In this document: piece after piece, positions 16,624 to 27,100 of the stretch
How positions within the stretch are numbered: the stretch's first letter is position 1
How the letters are laid out: every line of letters starts with the position of its first letter
Source: SZUA-35 sp963781035
GTDB lineage: Bacteria > Actinomycetota > Acidimicrobiia > Acidimicrobiales > SZUA-35
Assembly: GCA_963781035.1 (NCBI GenBank)
Contig: CAWAEN010000014.1
Coordinates: 1 to 64,000, forward strand
Direction: 5' to 3'
DNA: 64,000 nt
Position numbers and translations under genes: made by a program
Notes under the pieces: model-generated
The model's database searches: none
What the model was told of the DNA's origin: nothing
The model's input: the letters and a program-made list of their open reading frames with translations, nothing else

Positions 16624-19203
16624 GAAACTCGTCCCCCATCGCGATTCTGTAACGCCGGCGTTCGACCATAGAGCACGAGACCCATCAGTGCCGTTCCTGT
16701 GGCCGTCCACTCTGCCACCAACCGGTCCAATTCAACGAGGGCAACCTCACCCTTTTCCACCAGCAACACCAGGCCTGCAGCGCCCCGATCCGAATCTCGT
16801 CCAGTCGAGTTCGACACCCGAATCGGACTTCGAGTTCCGGACTCTAGCTCCAAGGCACGGGTCAAGTGCTCGGCCACCATGTGCGACCTCGCTCGAGAGC
16901 GACCGAGTTCGACCACCGTGACCTCGGTGCCGTGGTGCAGGGGCAGATCTCTCATGAGGCGGCGAGCGATGGCGCGAACCGCAGGACTGTCCGCATCGAC
17001 CGGGCCGGCTGTCCAATCGATGGGCTGGACGTCGCGATATGACCGCAAGAGATCATCCAGAGAGAAGACACGCTCGCTCGCCAGGTGACGAATCGAGAGC
17101 AGCGAGACACTCCAACCTGTCCCGAGCAGCAGGGCAAGCCCGAGCAGCAAGACCCTCGGCGTCGTCGATGCCGGTTCCACGAGGACCGAACCATCACGGA
17201 TCACCGACGTTCCGACGATGCGGGAACGAGTCAGCAGCTCTTCCCGACGCTCCTCGAGCGCGAGGAGTCGAGCGAGAAGCGATCGCTCGACAGTGAGTGA
17301 TGCAACACCGATCGGGTCAGACACCGGGGCCCGACCATCGATCATTGCCACCTGTTCGAGTACCAGGTCGTCGTAGGGCCCCTGCATCACCGCGATGAGC
17401 GCGTCGGCGTAGGCCTGGATCAACGCCTCTGCCTCATCGATTCCGCCGACCACCGAGAGCTCGATGAGCGAATCGCCTACCTCCACTGACACAGGAGCAA
17501 TCGCTTCGAGGTCGGCTGTCGCCTCGACGAACGCCGCCGATCTGGCCATCGCCTCGACGAACTCGAGACGCCCGTCTGCATTCCCGCCGTCGATGATCTG
17601 ACCAAGCGCGTCAGCATCGTCGACAATCACGAGCTGGAGGGACGCCACCACCTCATCCCGCTGACGATGAGTCGACGCCCATGCGCCACACACGGCGATC
17701 GTGGCCGCCCCGAGCACCACGAATGCGTGGGCCCGAGCCTGGTGCATGATCGGAGTGAGCAACGAGCTCGACGATTCTGAGACAGCCGCCGTGTGCGCCT
17801 CGGTGAAAGCCAAGCCGGTCACCAACGCAACCAGCAGCATGAACGGTGGCTGCTCGAGCCAGTCGAAGATGTAGGCCAGCGGCATGACCAGCACCCAGGC
17901 CGCGATCGCCGACTGGGCCAGGGCGGTCCCGAGCCGACGGAGTTCATCGACGATGGACCAGATCATCCAGCCCTGCGGCCAGGAGACCGAGCAATCCGTA
18001 GTCGCCGGCGATGCCGAGCAGGGAGGACTGCCCCGAGGAGAACGATGAGTCGGCGATGTACCCGGCCCCGGCGAGGGCCCGATCGTACGACTCGGTGAGC
18101 GAACCCGGTTCGAGCCCGATCGCCTCGGTCGGGCTGCCCTCGGACTCGAGCAGCGTCGTGAGGTAGCCGAACCTCGACACCGTCTCCCCCGGGCCGAAAC
18201 CAAACGCTCCCTGGAGCGGATCGGACAGCAGGTCGCGGAAGATCAGCCTGGTCAGGGCCGGCTTGCCCCCGCCGGTGTCATTCGTTCGCTGCACCATGTC
18301 CAAGCGCCGAATCGACCGGCGCCATCGTGAGCACGACCACGACGAACCCCGCGGCCAAGAGAAGCGCTGTCAGGATGCGCCGGGCGTCGAAGCTGCTCCG
18401 CGAAGCGAAGATCGTCGCCGCCACGTAGGCGATCGGGGCCGGAAACATCACCTGTTTGGCGTCGGCGAGGACGCCGATGAGCAGCACCACAGCGGCGATG
18501 GCCACGACGAGGATCGGGCGTTTCACCAGGGCGATGGCGGCGAACAGGCCGATGATCAACCCGCCGGCCATCACATGATGTCCGGCCCCGGCTCCCAACA
18601 ACGTTCCCTTGACATCGTCAGGGTTCGTGCTGCCCAATGATTGGACGACAGCGAACGGGACCTGGATGACGCAGACGGCGGCGAGCGTTCCGATGAGGAA
18701 ACGTCGGCCGACTCGATCCGGGGTTGCCAGCAGGATCGCAGCCAAGAGCAGGAAGGGCTCGAGCGTCAGGAGGAGTCCGGCGAGCAGACGCTCGGCCGGC
18801 GCACCGTTCACGAGCGCCGACAAGACGATCACACCGGCGAAACCGCCGATTCGCCTTGAGGATCCGCACCCGCTCGGGCGGCACCGGACTGTCGGATCCG
18901 AGACGAGCGACAACGGCCGAGATCACGAGGAGCAGCACGAGTCCGAAGTCGGCGAAATCGAACAATCGAGGGGCGAGGCCGGTCGTCGTCAACAGATCGC
19001 GAAATCCAGGGCGAGAGGACGGCCAGCATCACCAGCACCCAGGGCCGAGCTGCGAGCAGCACCACGACCACGGGGATCGCGGCAAGCGCGTAGGCAAGAG
19101 CCGCCTGGCTCGGCAGGAGGAATCCGACGGCACCGGCACCGGCCAGGGCCAGCAGCATCACCGGCATCTGATCGAGACGAATCGACGGCATCGCGACGTT
19201 CAC
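16620..19203 (-). CDS. O-antigen polymerase (Wzy-like) apparently joined to a Wzz-like domain, four frame breaks
   Basis: About 860 residues if the frames are joined (shifts near 19,010, 18,850, 18,300 and 17,970). The N-terminal 440 residues are a polytopic membrane protein with many TM segments (for example VMLLALAGAGAVGFLLPS, ILVVAIAAVVLLIGVLA) and a large loop GAFGFGPGETVSRFGYLTTLL before the last helices, as in Wzy/WaaL. The same frame then runs, with no stop, through LAYIFDWLEQPPFMLLVAL into AHAFVVLGAATIAVCGAWAS, an extracellular region of about 220 residues, TM VLLLGLALLLGTGWSV, and a cytoplasmic tail, i.e. a Wzz topology. GTG 19203 overlaps the preceding stop; the end overlaps CpsD. 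The polymerase and length-control parts may be one protein. Confidence 0.6.
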
Positions 19204-21144
19204 AGGGGTGTCACCGTGATCGGCCCGAAGACTGCGTCGAGGTGATGAGCAGCGATCCCGATCGAGCCGGACCGTGGTCCGGTCGTCTCGAGCATCTCGA
19301 GATCCCACACGGCTGGTTCCGGCGAGCCCTGCGGCCACATCTTGAACCGATAGTCGACGCCGTCCGGGAGCGTCTCGACCCGGAACTTCATGTTGTACGG
19401 GACCCCGAAGCGAAGTCTGGTCGTCGGGCCGATGACCTCGTTGTTCACCTCGTTGCCGGTCAGCTGAATCCGTTCGAGCGGCGGCCACAGGACGAGCGCG
19501 AAGGCGCCAGTCGGCCAGTAACCGATCTGGGGCTGTCGGCCTCCCCAGTCGACGTGGCCCTGCCAACCACCGGCGAAGAAGATGTTCGACGGACCGGGAT
19601 TGGGGTTGACGAACGTCGTGTCGAGGGCCCGCGGCGTGACCACCATCGTGGCCTCGTAGTCGGTCCAATTCTGGTTGCCGATCAGCATCAAGCGATCGCG
19701 ATCCGGGCGAGACGATTCCGAGCGTGTCGCCGCGGATCTCGAAATGGCCGTCGGTGATCTGCACGACGTCCTGGATGTTCTCCACGTCAGCCCAGTCGAT
19801 GGTGATCGGGCGCAAGTGCCGGGTCCCCCGTGATTCGACGGACCACCACGGACTCACTGGTCACATTGCCGAGCAGGTCGATGGCGGTGATCTCCACCGT
19901 GTTCTCGCCGAGAGCCACATCGCCCCACGGCAGTTCGATGTTGAAATCGCCTGCGTCGCCGAGGCGCCACTGATCGGGCCCGATGCCGAGCGTTCCTTCC
20001 GGTCCACCGTTGAAGGTGTACGTGAGGCTCTCGAGGCCGTCGGGATCACGCACATTCCCGAGCACGTTGGCGAAGTTCTGGGATTTGCCGTAGACGCCGA
20101 AGGTCTGATCGAGCCCGTACCAGATGTCGATCACGGTGTCGGTCGAGACCGCGCCGAACTCCAGAGTCAACTCCAGGTCACTGTCGACCGAAATGCGACG
20201 GGTCGTCCCCTCCGAGGTCCCGGGCCCAGACCAGCCCAACACCTCCCAGCCGGCTGCCGGCTGGGCCCGCACGATCAAGACGTCGCCGAATGCAAGCTGC
20301 TCGAGCGGTGGGTCGAGCGTGTAGCTGCCGTCGCCAACGACGTTGACGACCACCTTCGGTCCACCCGGGAACGTCGCCCGATCCGACGTTGGCCAAGCCG
20401 AGCACGGTCGCGACGACGCCCGGCACCGTCCCGTCGGCGTTCGCCGCAGCCCCCGCTCCGATCGCGAACGTCGCGATCGAGAGATCCCGCTCGAACGCTG
20501 CGACCTCGATGAGCTCTCGGTTGTCAGGCCGGTACCAGATGTTCCACGTGTCGCCGATCCGACTGACACGCAAGGTGAGGAGCTCAGGCGATCCGGCGAC
20601 CGATGCAACTCCGACGATGGTGGTCTGCCCGCCCCTCGTGCTCTTGGCCTGGACGGAAAGACCGACCCCTCGATCGATGTCGACCGTCACCCAGTCCCCC
20701 GGACTCTTCTCGAACGACAGGCCAACCGTCTGGCCGAGCTCGCCCGGAAGCCGTGAGAAGATCACCTCGATCACGAAGTCCTCGTCGTCGACCGCACGCC
20801 CGATACGAGGTCGATCGAGTTCACCCCAGGCTTCGTGTTCGGTGCCGGCCGGCACATCGATCATCAACGACCCATCGACGAGTGCGATGACTGCCGAATC
20901 GGCATCGGTCGGGACCCACGCCGGGGACAGCACATCGTCGGAGAAACCGTCGGTGACGAAACTCGATCCCTTGGGTGGGTCGAGCGGCTGCGACGGCCCG
21001 AACGCAGCGACCACCTCGGTTTGGGTCGCCGTTGCACTCCGCCACACGAGCGCACCCACCGCCACGCAGAGCCGCAGCGATCAACAGTACGGCGATCGAC
21101 GTCGTCGCCGATCGAGCTTGTCGACTACTCCGCGCAGCCATCAT
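19200..21144 (-). CDS. Exported concanavalin-like/InlB-repeat protein, about four frame breaks
   Basis: About 648 residues. ATG 21144 leads into ARSSRQARSATTSIAVLLIA, an uncleaved or cleavable export helix. The first outer domain (FSDDVLSPAWVPTDADSAVI, WGELDRPRIGRAVDDEDFVI) looks like a concanavalin-like DUF1349/LamG sandwich. It is followed by a divergent InlB B-repeat (VRAQPAAGWEVLGWSGPGTS), an Ig-like segment (ITAIDLLGNVTSESVVV), and a second concanavalin-like domain (NWTDYEATMVVTPRALDTT to the end FGPITVTPL). Frame shifts lie near 21,065, 20,395, 19,810 and 19,690. It leads the nine-gene minus-strand operon and is coupled to the polymerase gene by GTGA. A carbohydrate-binding or polymer-processing role at the cell surface is likely; no catalytic residues were identified. 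Confidence 0.6.
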
Positions 21145-21151
21145 CTGCCGC

Positions 21152-21157
21152 AGCGTA
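21152..21157 (-). promoter_or_regulatory. Leaderless -10 box for the polymer-assembly operon
   Basis: On the minus strand TACGCT ends 7 bases before ATG 21144, the same spacing found before typA, larE and cofC. This suggests transcription starts at or next to the start codon of the exported beta-sandwich protein. Confidence 0.45.
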
Positions 21158-21190
21158 GAGCAGTGCGGGGCACGGCCACGGTCGACCCGG

Positions 21191-22430
21191 TCAGCGAACG
21201 ACCACCGGTTCGGGGACGGGGACGATGAACGACCCGCCCAGATTCCGATACTCGGACTGCTGTTCCATGATCTCGGAGGCGAAGTTCCACGCCAGGATCA
21301 GCACCAGATCGGGCCGGTCCTCGACGAGTGCCGACGGGTCCCGAATCAACTGATGCGTCCCCGGCATGTAACGACCCTGCTTGTGGACGTTGCGATCCAC
21401 GACGTAGCTCACCAGATCGGTCCCGAGCCCGACCGTGTTCAGCATGGTCGCCCCCTTCGCTGCCGCACCGTAGGCGGCGACCGTCTTCCCGGCAGCGACG
21501 TTCTCCTCGACCAGAGTAGCGCAACGACGCGGACAAGCTCGGACACCCGTCGAGCGAAGTCGCGATAGAAGTCGATCTGGTCGAGACCAACCGATCGTTC
21601 CGCCTCGAGCCGTCCCAGCACGTACTCGGTGGGCTCCTCACGTTTGCCGAAGTGCCAGCGGTTCGTCCCGCCGTGGAGATCGGGGAAGTACTCGACGTGA
21701 TTCAGGAACAGGCCGTGGCGACGAACGAGTGCATCGATGGACAGGCACGAGTAGTACATGAAGTGCTCGTGGTAGATCGTGTCGAAGGCGCAGCGCTCGA
21801 TGAGGTCCCAGACGCTCGGGTTCTCGACCGTGATCACCCCGTCGTCGGCGAGCAGGTGCGCCATGCCGCCGACGAAGCTGTTCAGGTCAGGAACGTGCGC
21901 CATCACGTTGTTGGCGATGATGACGTCTGCTGCCTTGCCCTCTCGGCGCAGCTCCTGGGCCAACTCGAGGCCGAAGAACTTCTCGAGTGTCGGCACTCCG
22001 GCAGCCCGAGCAGCCGCCGCCTGGTCGGGGGCGGGATCGATACCGAGAACGGGAACACCTTCGTCGACGAAGTTCTTCAGGAGGTAGCCGTCGTTGCTCG
22101 CCAGCTCGACCACCAACGAGTCCGAGCTGAGCCCGCGTGACGCGATGAGGTTCTTCGCATGGGCACGACTGTGTTCCATCACAGTAGTCGGAGAACGACG
22201 AGAAGTAGAGGTAGTTGTCGACGAACAGCACCTCCGGCGGGACCTCTTCGGTGATCTGCACCAGGGCGCACGTCCGGACAGAACGCCACCTCGAGCGGAA
22301 AGGAAGCCTCGGGCTCGTCGAGCTGGTCGACGGTGACGAGAGCGTCGGCCAAGGGGGTGTGGCCGAGGTCGAGGAAGGCCAAGAGCCCGGTCGAACCACA
22401 CGAACGGCAGGGAAGGCCGGCGAGTGTCAT
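21191..22430 (-). CDS. SAM-dependent C-methyltransferase, third three-domain type, three frame breaks
   Basis: About 412 residues. It starts MTLAGLPCRSCGSTGLLAFL, with LGHTPLADALVT typical of TylCIII/NovU N-terminal zinc modules. The frame moves near 22,275 (DCALVQITEEVPPEVLFVDNY) and near 22,195 (MEHSRAHAKNLIASRGL). The SAM domain then reads VVELASNDGYLLKNFVDEGV and NNVMAHVPDLNSFVGG, with IYHEHFMYYS, the conserved YHEH block of sugar C-methyltransferases. A third shift near 21,510 leads to AAYGAAAKGATMLN and the end. The enzyme probably C-methylates the CDP-4-keto sugar made by its two upstream neighbours. ATG 22430 overlaps the epimerase stop (ATGA). Confidence 0.8.
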
Positions 22431-23507
22431 GCAGCGCTTCCGGCCGAAGTCTCGGTCCGAATGCTGTCGAGGTGAAGCCCGGATTCGAGATTGCGGAGAT
22501 CGTCGGTGACGCGACCCGCGGCCTGGCCGGCCAACAGATGCTTCACCCGTTGGAGGTGCGAGCCCTCGAGCACGGTGAGTCCGAGTTCGAACGAACGCAT
22601 GGCCTCGAGGAGGGACTCCACTCCGCGGCGAACCGTCCATTGCGGGACGGCGTCAGGCACGAGCGCAGCGAACTTCGAACAATCGACTCGATAGTTCCGA
22701 AGGTCGTCGAACGCCGTGTCGGAGATGGTGATCGGACACCCGACGACCTCGGCCACGATCTCGGCCACATCGCGGATCAGGTAGTTCTCCTCGGTGGCGC
22801 CGATGTTGAAGGCCTCACCGTGCACCTTCTCGATCGGCTGTTCCGCCAGGGCGCAGAACGCACGCGAGATGTCCTCGATGTGGACCAGCGGGCGCCAGCT
22901 CGAGCCATCGCTCTTCAGGAAGACGGTCGAGTTGGCGACCGCGTAACCGGTGAGGTTGTTCACCACGAGATCACCCCGCAGCCGGGGCGAGACACCGTAG
23001 GCAGTGGCGTTGCGCAGGAAGGTCGGCGAGAACGTGTCGTCTGCCATGGCAAGCAGATCGCGTTCGGCGAACACCTTGGACTCCCCGTACGGCGTGACCG
23101 GCAGGAACTCGGCCGACTCGTCGAGGAAATCGTCGCCGTGAGCGCCGTAGATCGAACACGAGGAGGAGAAGAGGAAGCGGCGAACCCCCGCAGCCTTCGC
23201 CGCCTCGGCCACCCGCATGGTTCCGCGATGGTTGATCTCGTAGGTCGCCTCCGGATTCAGATCGCCGGCCGGATCGTTGCTCAGACCGGCCAGATGCATC
23301 ACGACGTCGACGCCGGTGAAGTGCTCAGCCTCGACGTCGCGGATGTCGATGTCGATGATCTCGTCTGGGGCGACACGCCTCGTCACCGAAGACGCACCCG
23401 TGGAACAAGAAGTTGTCGAGACCGACGACGTGATGTCCGGCCCGTTTGAGCATCGGAACCAGGACGGTTCCGATGTAGCCGTCGTGACCAGTGACGAGCA
23501 CCTTCAT
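22427..23507 (-). CDS. NAD-dependent nucleotide-sugar epimerase/dehydratase, one frame break
   Basis: About 360 residues of the extended SDR family. MKVLVTGHDGYIGTVLVPML holds the nucleotide-binding GxxGxxG variant. After a one-base shift near 23,385 come VVMHLAGLSNDP, the serine segment FLFSSSCSIYGAHGD and the catalytic YGESK (YxxxK). The pattern LRNATAYGVSPRLRGDLVVN is characteristic of SDRs that sit beside RfbF and a C-methyltransferase. It probably acts on a CDP- or dTDP-4-keto sugar. It overlaps RfbF upstream and the methyltransferase downstream (ATGA both times), making a tight three-gene operon. A CDP-glucose 4,6-dehydratase proper (RfbG) is not in the window, so this SDR could supply that step. 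Confidence 0.78.
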
Positions 23508-24284
23508 GACGTCACCGCCCATGGGGCCGTTCCGGATTGCCAGAACTCTTCGAGCCGCACCCGGTCCCGCAACGTGTCCATGCACGCCCAGAAGCCTTCG
23601 TGTCGGTACGCCATCAGTTCGCCATCCTTCGCCAGTCGTTCGAGCGGCTCGCGCTCGAACAAGGTGTCGTCACCATCGATGTAGTCGGCCACCTCGGGCT
23701 CGAGCACGAAGAACGCCCCGTTGATCCAACCCTCTGCCGCCTGCGGTTTCTCGGAGAATTCCTGGATACGACCGTCCTCGGCGATGTCGATGTGGCCGAA
23801 ACGGGCCGGTGGTCGCACGGCGGTCATGGTGGCGAGCTTTCCGTGGGACCGGTGGAAGTCGAGCAGCGCGTGGAGGTCGACCGTCGAGAGGCCGTCACCC
23901 CAGGTCAGCATGCAGGTCTCGTTCGCCGAGGTAGGGCATCAGTCGTTTGATCCGACCCCCCGTGTTGGTGTCGCGGCCGGTTTCGATCAGCTGGACTTCC
24001 CAGTCGACCGAGTGGTCGATGTGCTGGCTGACCTCGCCCCTGGGCGCACCCATCTTGACGGTGAGATCACCGGTCAGATTGACCTCGTCGAAGAACCATC
24101 GCTTGATGAACTCGCCCTTGTAGCCGAGCGCCACCGCGAACTCGTCGAAGCCGAATCTCGAGTAGTACTCCATGATGTGCCAGAGAATCGGACGACCACC
24201 GATCTCGACCATCGGCTTCGGTTTGACCGTCGTCTCTTCCGACAGGCGAGTGCCAACGCCGCCTGCCAATATCCCCACCTTCAT
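23504..24284 (-). CDS. rfbF: Glucose-1-phosphate cytidylyltransferase, one frame break
   Basis: About 259 residues, the usual length of RfbF. It couples CTP and glucose-1-phosphate to CDP-glucose, the entry to CDP-dideoxy and branched sugars. MKVGILAGGVGTRLSEETTV followed by KPKPMVEIGGRPILWHIM is the nucleotidyltransferase signature specific for RfbF. GFDEFAVALGYKGEFIKRWF and the late block EGFWACMDTLRDRVRLEEFW are also diagnostic. One shift near 23,910 separates the middle (GDGLSTVDLHALLDFHRSHG) from the N-terminus. The start at 24,284 heads the operon RfbF-epimerase-methyltransferase. Confidence in the enzyme is high; what the CDP-glucose becomes is less sure. Confidence 0.9.
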
Positions 24285-24392
24285 GTTCCAGCCTTTGTTT
24301 GTTGTCGAACTTCGTCGGTGTCCAGCCCTCCGCCGTGGAAGGCCCACCCCAATTGTGCGAACGCACGCATCAATGCCACCTGAGCGAAACCG

Positions 24393-24914
24393 TCAGGAAT
24401 GCTCGCCGGCGATGAGCTCCTTGGCCACGACCTCGGCCGGGCGCCACTCGATACTGATCGCCTCGTTCAGCTCGGTCGGTTCCTGCACACCGAGCACGGT
24501 CCTGGCGAGAAAGGCGTGAAAGCGCTGATTCGAGAAGCCGCTGCTCGGGAACCACGACGTCAACGGCTCGACGTCAGCCGACTTGAATGTCCGGTCTCCT
24601 CGAGACATTCCCGGACCGCGCCCTCGATCGGCGTCTCTCCCGGGATCGACCCGACCGGCCGGCAGCTCCCAGGCCCACGTGTCGGGGATGAAGCGATGAC
24701 GGTAGATCATGAGCAGCTCGCGCTGATCGTTGACGACGACCATGCCCGCTGCGTCCTGCGGCGACACGACCACTTCGTGTTCGATCACGCGCCCGTCGTT
24801 CAGACGGACCGTGTCGACATGGAGCTCGACCCACCACGAGGCGTACACGGTTCGGCGATCCAGCACCTGCCACTCGGATGCCGCATCGTGCGGACGGTCG
24901 TCGGTCAGCGCCAT
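24393..24914 (-). CDS. Nudix hydrolase, catalytic box displaced by paired indels
   Basis: About 173 residues, similar to ADP-sugar pyrophosphatases (WELHVDTVRLNDGRVIEHEVV, then MIYRHRFIPDTWAWELPAGR). Read straight, the Nudix box is garbled; shifting one base between about 24,650 and 24,590 gives ETPIEGAVRECLEETGH, a complete G-x5-E-x7-REUxEExG box, before the first frame returns at ADVEPLTSWFPSSGFSNQRF. Two opposite indels thus look likely. It begins one base after the stop of a sugar transferase, as the last gene of that operon. Probable role: hydrolysis of nucleotide sugars or ADP-ribose. Confidence 0.72.
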   Translation of the reverse strand: MALTDDRPHDAASEWQVLDRRTVYASWWVELHVDTVRLNDGRVIEHEVVVSPQDAAGMVVVNDQRELLMIYRHRFIPDTWAWELPAGRVDPGRDADRGRGPGMSRGDRTFKSADVEPLTSWFPSSGFSNQRFHAFLARTVLGVQEPTELNEAISIEWRPAEVVAKELIAGEHS

Positions 24915-24915
24915 G

Positions 24916-25688
24916 TCAGTACGCCCCCGGACGGCCGTTGACGAACTGCCACGCCGTGACGAGCAGGATCCTCAGATCACCGAAGAACGACCGCTCGTTG
25001 ACGTAGCGGACGTCGAGCGGAATCCGTTGTGCGAAGGTCAGGTCACTGCGACCGGAGATCTGCCACAAGCCAGTGAGGCCCCCCTTGACCGTGACCACGG
25101 ACGGGAAGACGGCGCCGAGCCGCTCGGCTTCCTCGATGAGCAGCGGCCGAGGGCCGACCATGCTCATGTGTCCGAGGACGACATTCAGCAGTTGCGGAAG
25201 CTCGTCGAGACTCCATCGCCGGAGGAAGCGACCGAACCCGGTGATCCGTGGATCGTCGACCAGCTTCATCCGCTCGCGGTAGGCCTCGAGACGCGGTCGG
25301 GTCCGACGCGAAATGAGCGGCCAACGTCGACCCGCCGTCCGAGTACATCGTCCGCAGCTTCCACATCGTGAAGAATCGACCACCTCTGGTGATTCGATGC
25401 GAGCCGAAGAACGCCGGCCCAGACGACGTCATGTCGCACCGCAACGGCGAGCACCACGATCAGCGGTGTCGTCAGGATCAACAGCGGTACGGCAACAGCG
25501 AGATCGAGCATGCGTGTGGCGGCTCGCCGAGACCGAGGAAGCGGTTGATCGAGCAGCGGGTGCGTCGTCGACCCACCGACCACCAGATGCGGCGGGTCGA
25601 CGGTGAGGTCCAGGATCAGACCGCCCTCGAGGGGCGTTTTCACCGGATCCTTCGCTCCGCGCCATTCGTAGACAGCTCCTGTGTTCAC
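24916..25688 (-). CDS. Undecaprenyl-phosphate sugar-1-phosphate transferase, copy 1, two frame breaks
   Basis: About 257 residues of the bacterial sugar transferase family (WbaP/WcaJ C-terminal domain). It starts repeat-unit synthesis by moving a sugar-1-phosphate to undecaprenyl phosphate. A membrane re-entrant helix LDLAVAVPLLILTTPLIVVL follows a short N-terminal region. Then come RGGRFFTMWKLRTMYSDG, WSLDELPQLLNVVLGHMSMVGPRP and VKGGLTGLWQISGRSDLTF, the standard blocks. Shifts lie near 25,430 and 25,330. GTG 25688 overlaps the stop of the VanZ-LamG gene (GTGA). It is a close paralogue of the gene at 27,101-27,915, down to the N-terminal LEGGLILDL segment. Confidence 0.85.
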
Positions 25689-27020
25689 GCGGCACGTCCG
25701 AACAGCAGAACGAGAGCGACCTCGTCACCAGTCCACCGATCTTCCGTTCCCACGGTCCACCAATCCACGATTTCTTCCGCCTCAGAACCGACACTCCCTC
25801 CGAGTTCACCCATGGATATCACGACGTCCACCCGAACTCCATGATGCAACGGGTGATTTGCTTGGGCCGACCTGCCCAACCGATCAACCGAGGGCTGGAT
25901 CCCCGGCGGAGAGCACGCGATCGAAGACCAGAACTCGCTCGATGACGCCTTCGAAGGCCGGTCCCGGCTGTACTCGTCTCCGACGAGGACGGGAAAGGAC
26001 GAATCCCACTCACTGAACGACAGCCCCGCAACGGCGAACGTCGTACGCAACTCGCCGTCGACGAACACGGCCATCGCCATCGGTCACGGTGACGGCGACC
26101 GTCACTCGGCGGCCGGCTGTGAAAACCCCCGGAACGAGTTCCCACCGCAGCTCTGCACTGGTGCGAACCCGCACACTGAGCTGATCCAGTTCCTGCCCGA
26201 TGTGCGTGTTGACGAGCGACAGGTCCGTGCCTGCCGACGACGTGAAGATCCTGGTGGGTCCACCGGATCCGATCGAATCCGGTACCACCGTGGCCACGAG
26301 GTGTACCCATCGCCGCCGAGCAGACTGCATCGCAGATCGACCGAGTCCTCCGACACCAACCCGTCCCCGAGCGGCTGCGGGTCGGCCGAACCGAGCTGGA
26401 CCATCTGCCCTTCCACTGCGATGATCGGCCCGCCGTCGATCGCCTCGATGCGGTCATAACCCGAGTCGCGGCACGTGATGGCACTCTGCACCTCGTCGAG
26501 TCCGATGGCAGTGACCACAGCAGAACCAACGAGACCGAGCGCGCAGAACCCCGCCGTCCACCACGCTCGGAGCGACGGGTCGCGGAGCAGCCGGACCGAG
26601 ATCAGCACCACGATCGAAGCAGCACCGATACCGAGCAGGTTTCCGGCGAGATCCGAGCCTTGAGCCTGACGGGTCTCGGTCAGGATCGGCTGCAACCATT
26701 CGCTGATACGCGGCGACGGCCACGATTCCGGCGATCCCCAGGCCCAAGCCCCGTTTCAGACCGAGGAGCTGCGCCACCAGCGCGAGGAAGGCGAGGGCGA
26801 CGAAGAAGAACACGACCACGTGGCCGACGACAGGCTCCAGGCCGGGGACCTCGCCTGCCTCCGTCCGAAACAATGACCACGAACCGAAGACCACCCACAC
26901 GACCAGCACGGCCAACAACACGCGGTTCGGCCGAGGGGTTTCCACGGCGCCAGTCTCGCAGATGGTGCACACTCTCCTGGTGGGCAAACTCGACCTGTCG
27001 GCCACGTTCTCGTGGCTCAT
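25685..27020 (-). CDS. VanZ-like membrane protein with a concanavalin-like outer domain, three frame breaks
   Basis: About 445 residues. The N-terminal part has TM segments VLLAVLVVWVVFGSWSLF, VVGHVVVFFFVALAFLALVA and GLGLGIAGIVAVAAYQ, then RQAQGSDLAGNLLGIGAASI, which matches the VanZ signature (DxxxNxxG), and further helices. The C-terminal part (SSAGTDLSLVNTHIGQELDQ, FVDGELRTTFAVAGLSFSEW) is a LamG-like sandwich facing outside. Shifts lie near 26,690, 26,240 and 26,080. GTG 26945 is an alternative start. It sits between two paralogous sugar transferases and is coupled to the second. The role is unknown; a surface glycan-sensing or anchoring protein is a guess. The architecture recalls the exported sandwich protein at 19,200-21,144. 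Confidence 0.55.
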
Positions 27021-27100
27021 GGTTCCGTGGCGTGAACTCCCACCGCCATCGCCCTGATCGCGTCAGCGGCAGCTCTACCGTTGCCGCTCAGGCCGTCCGG

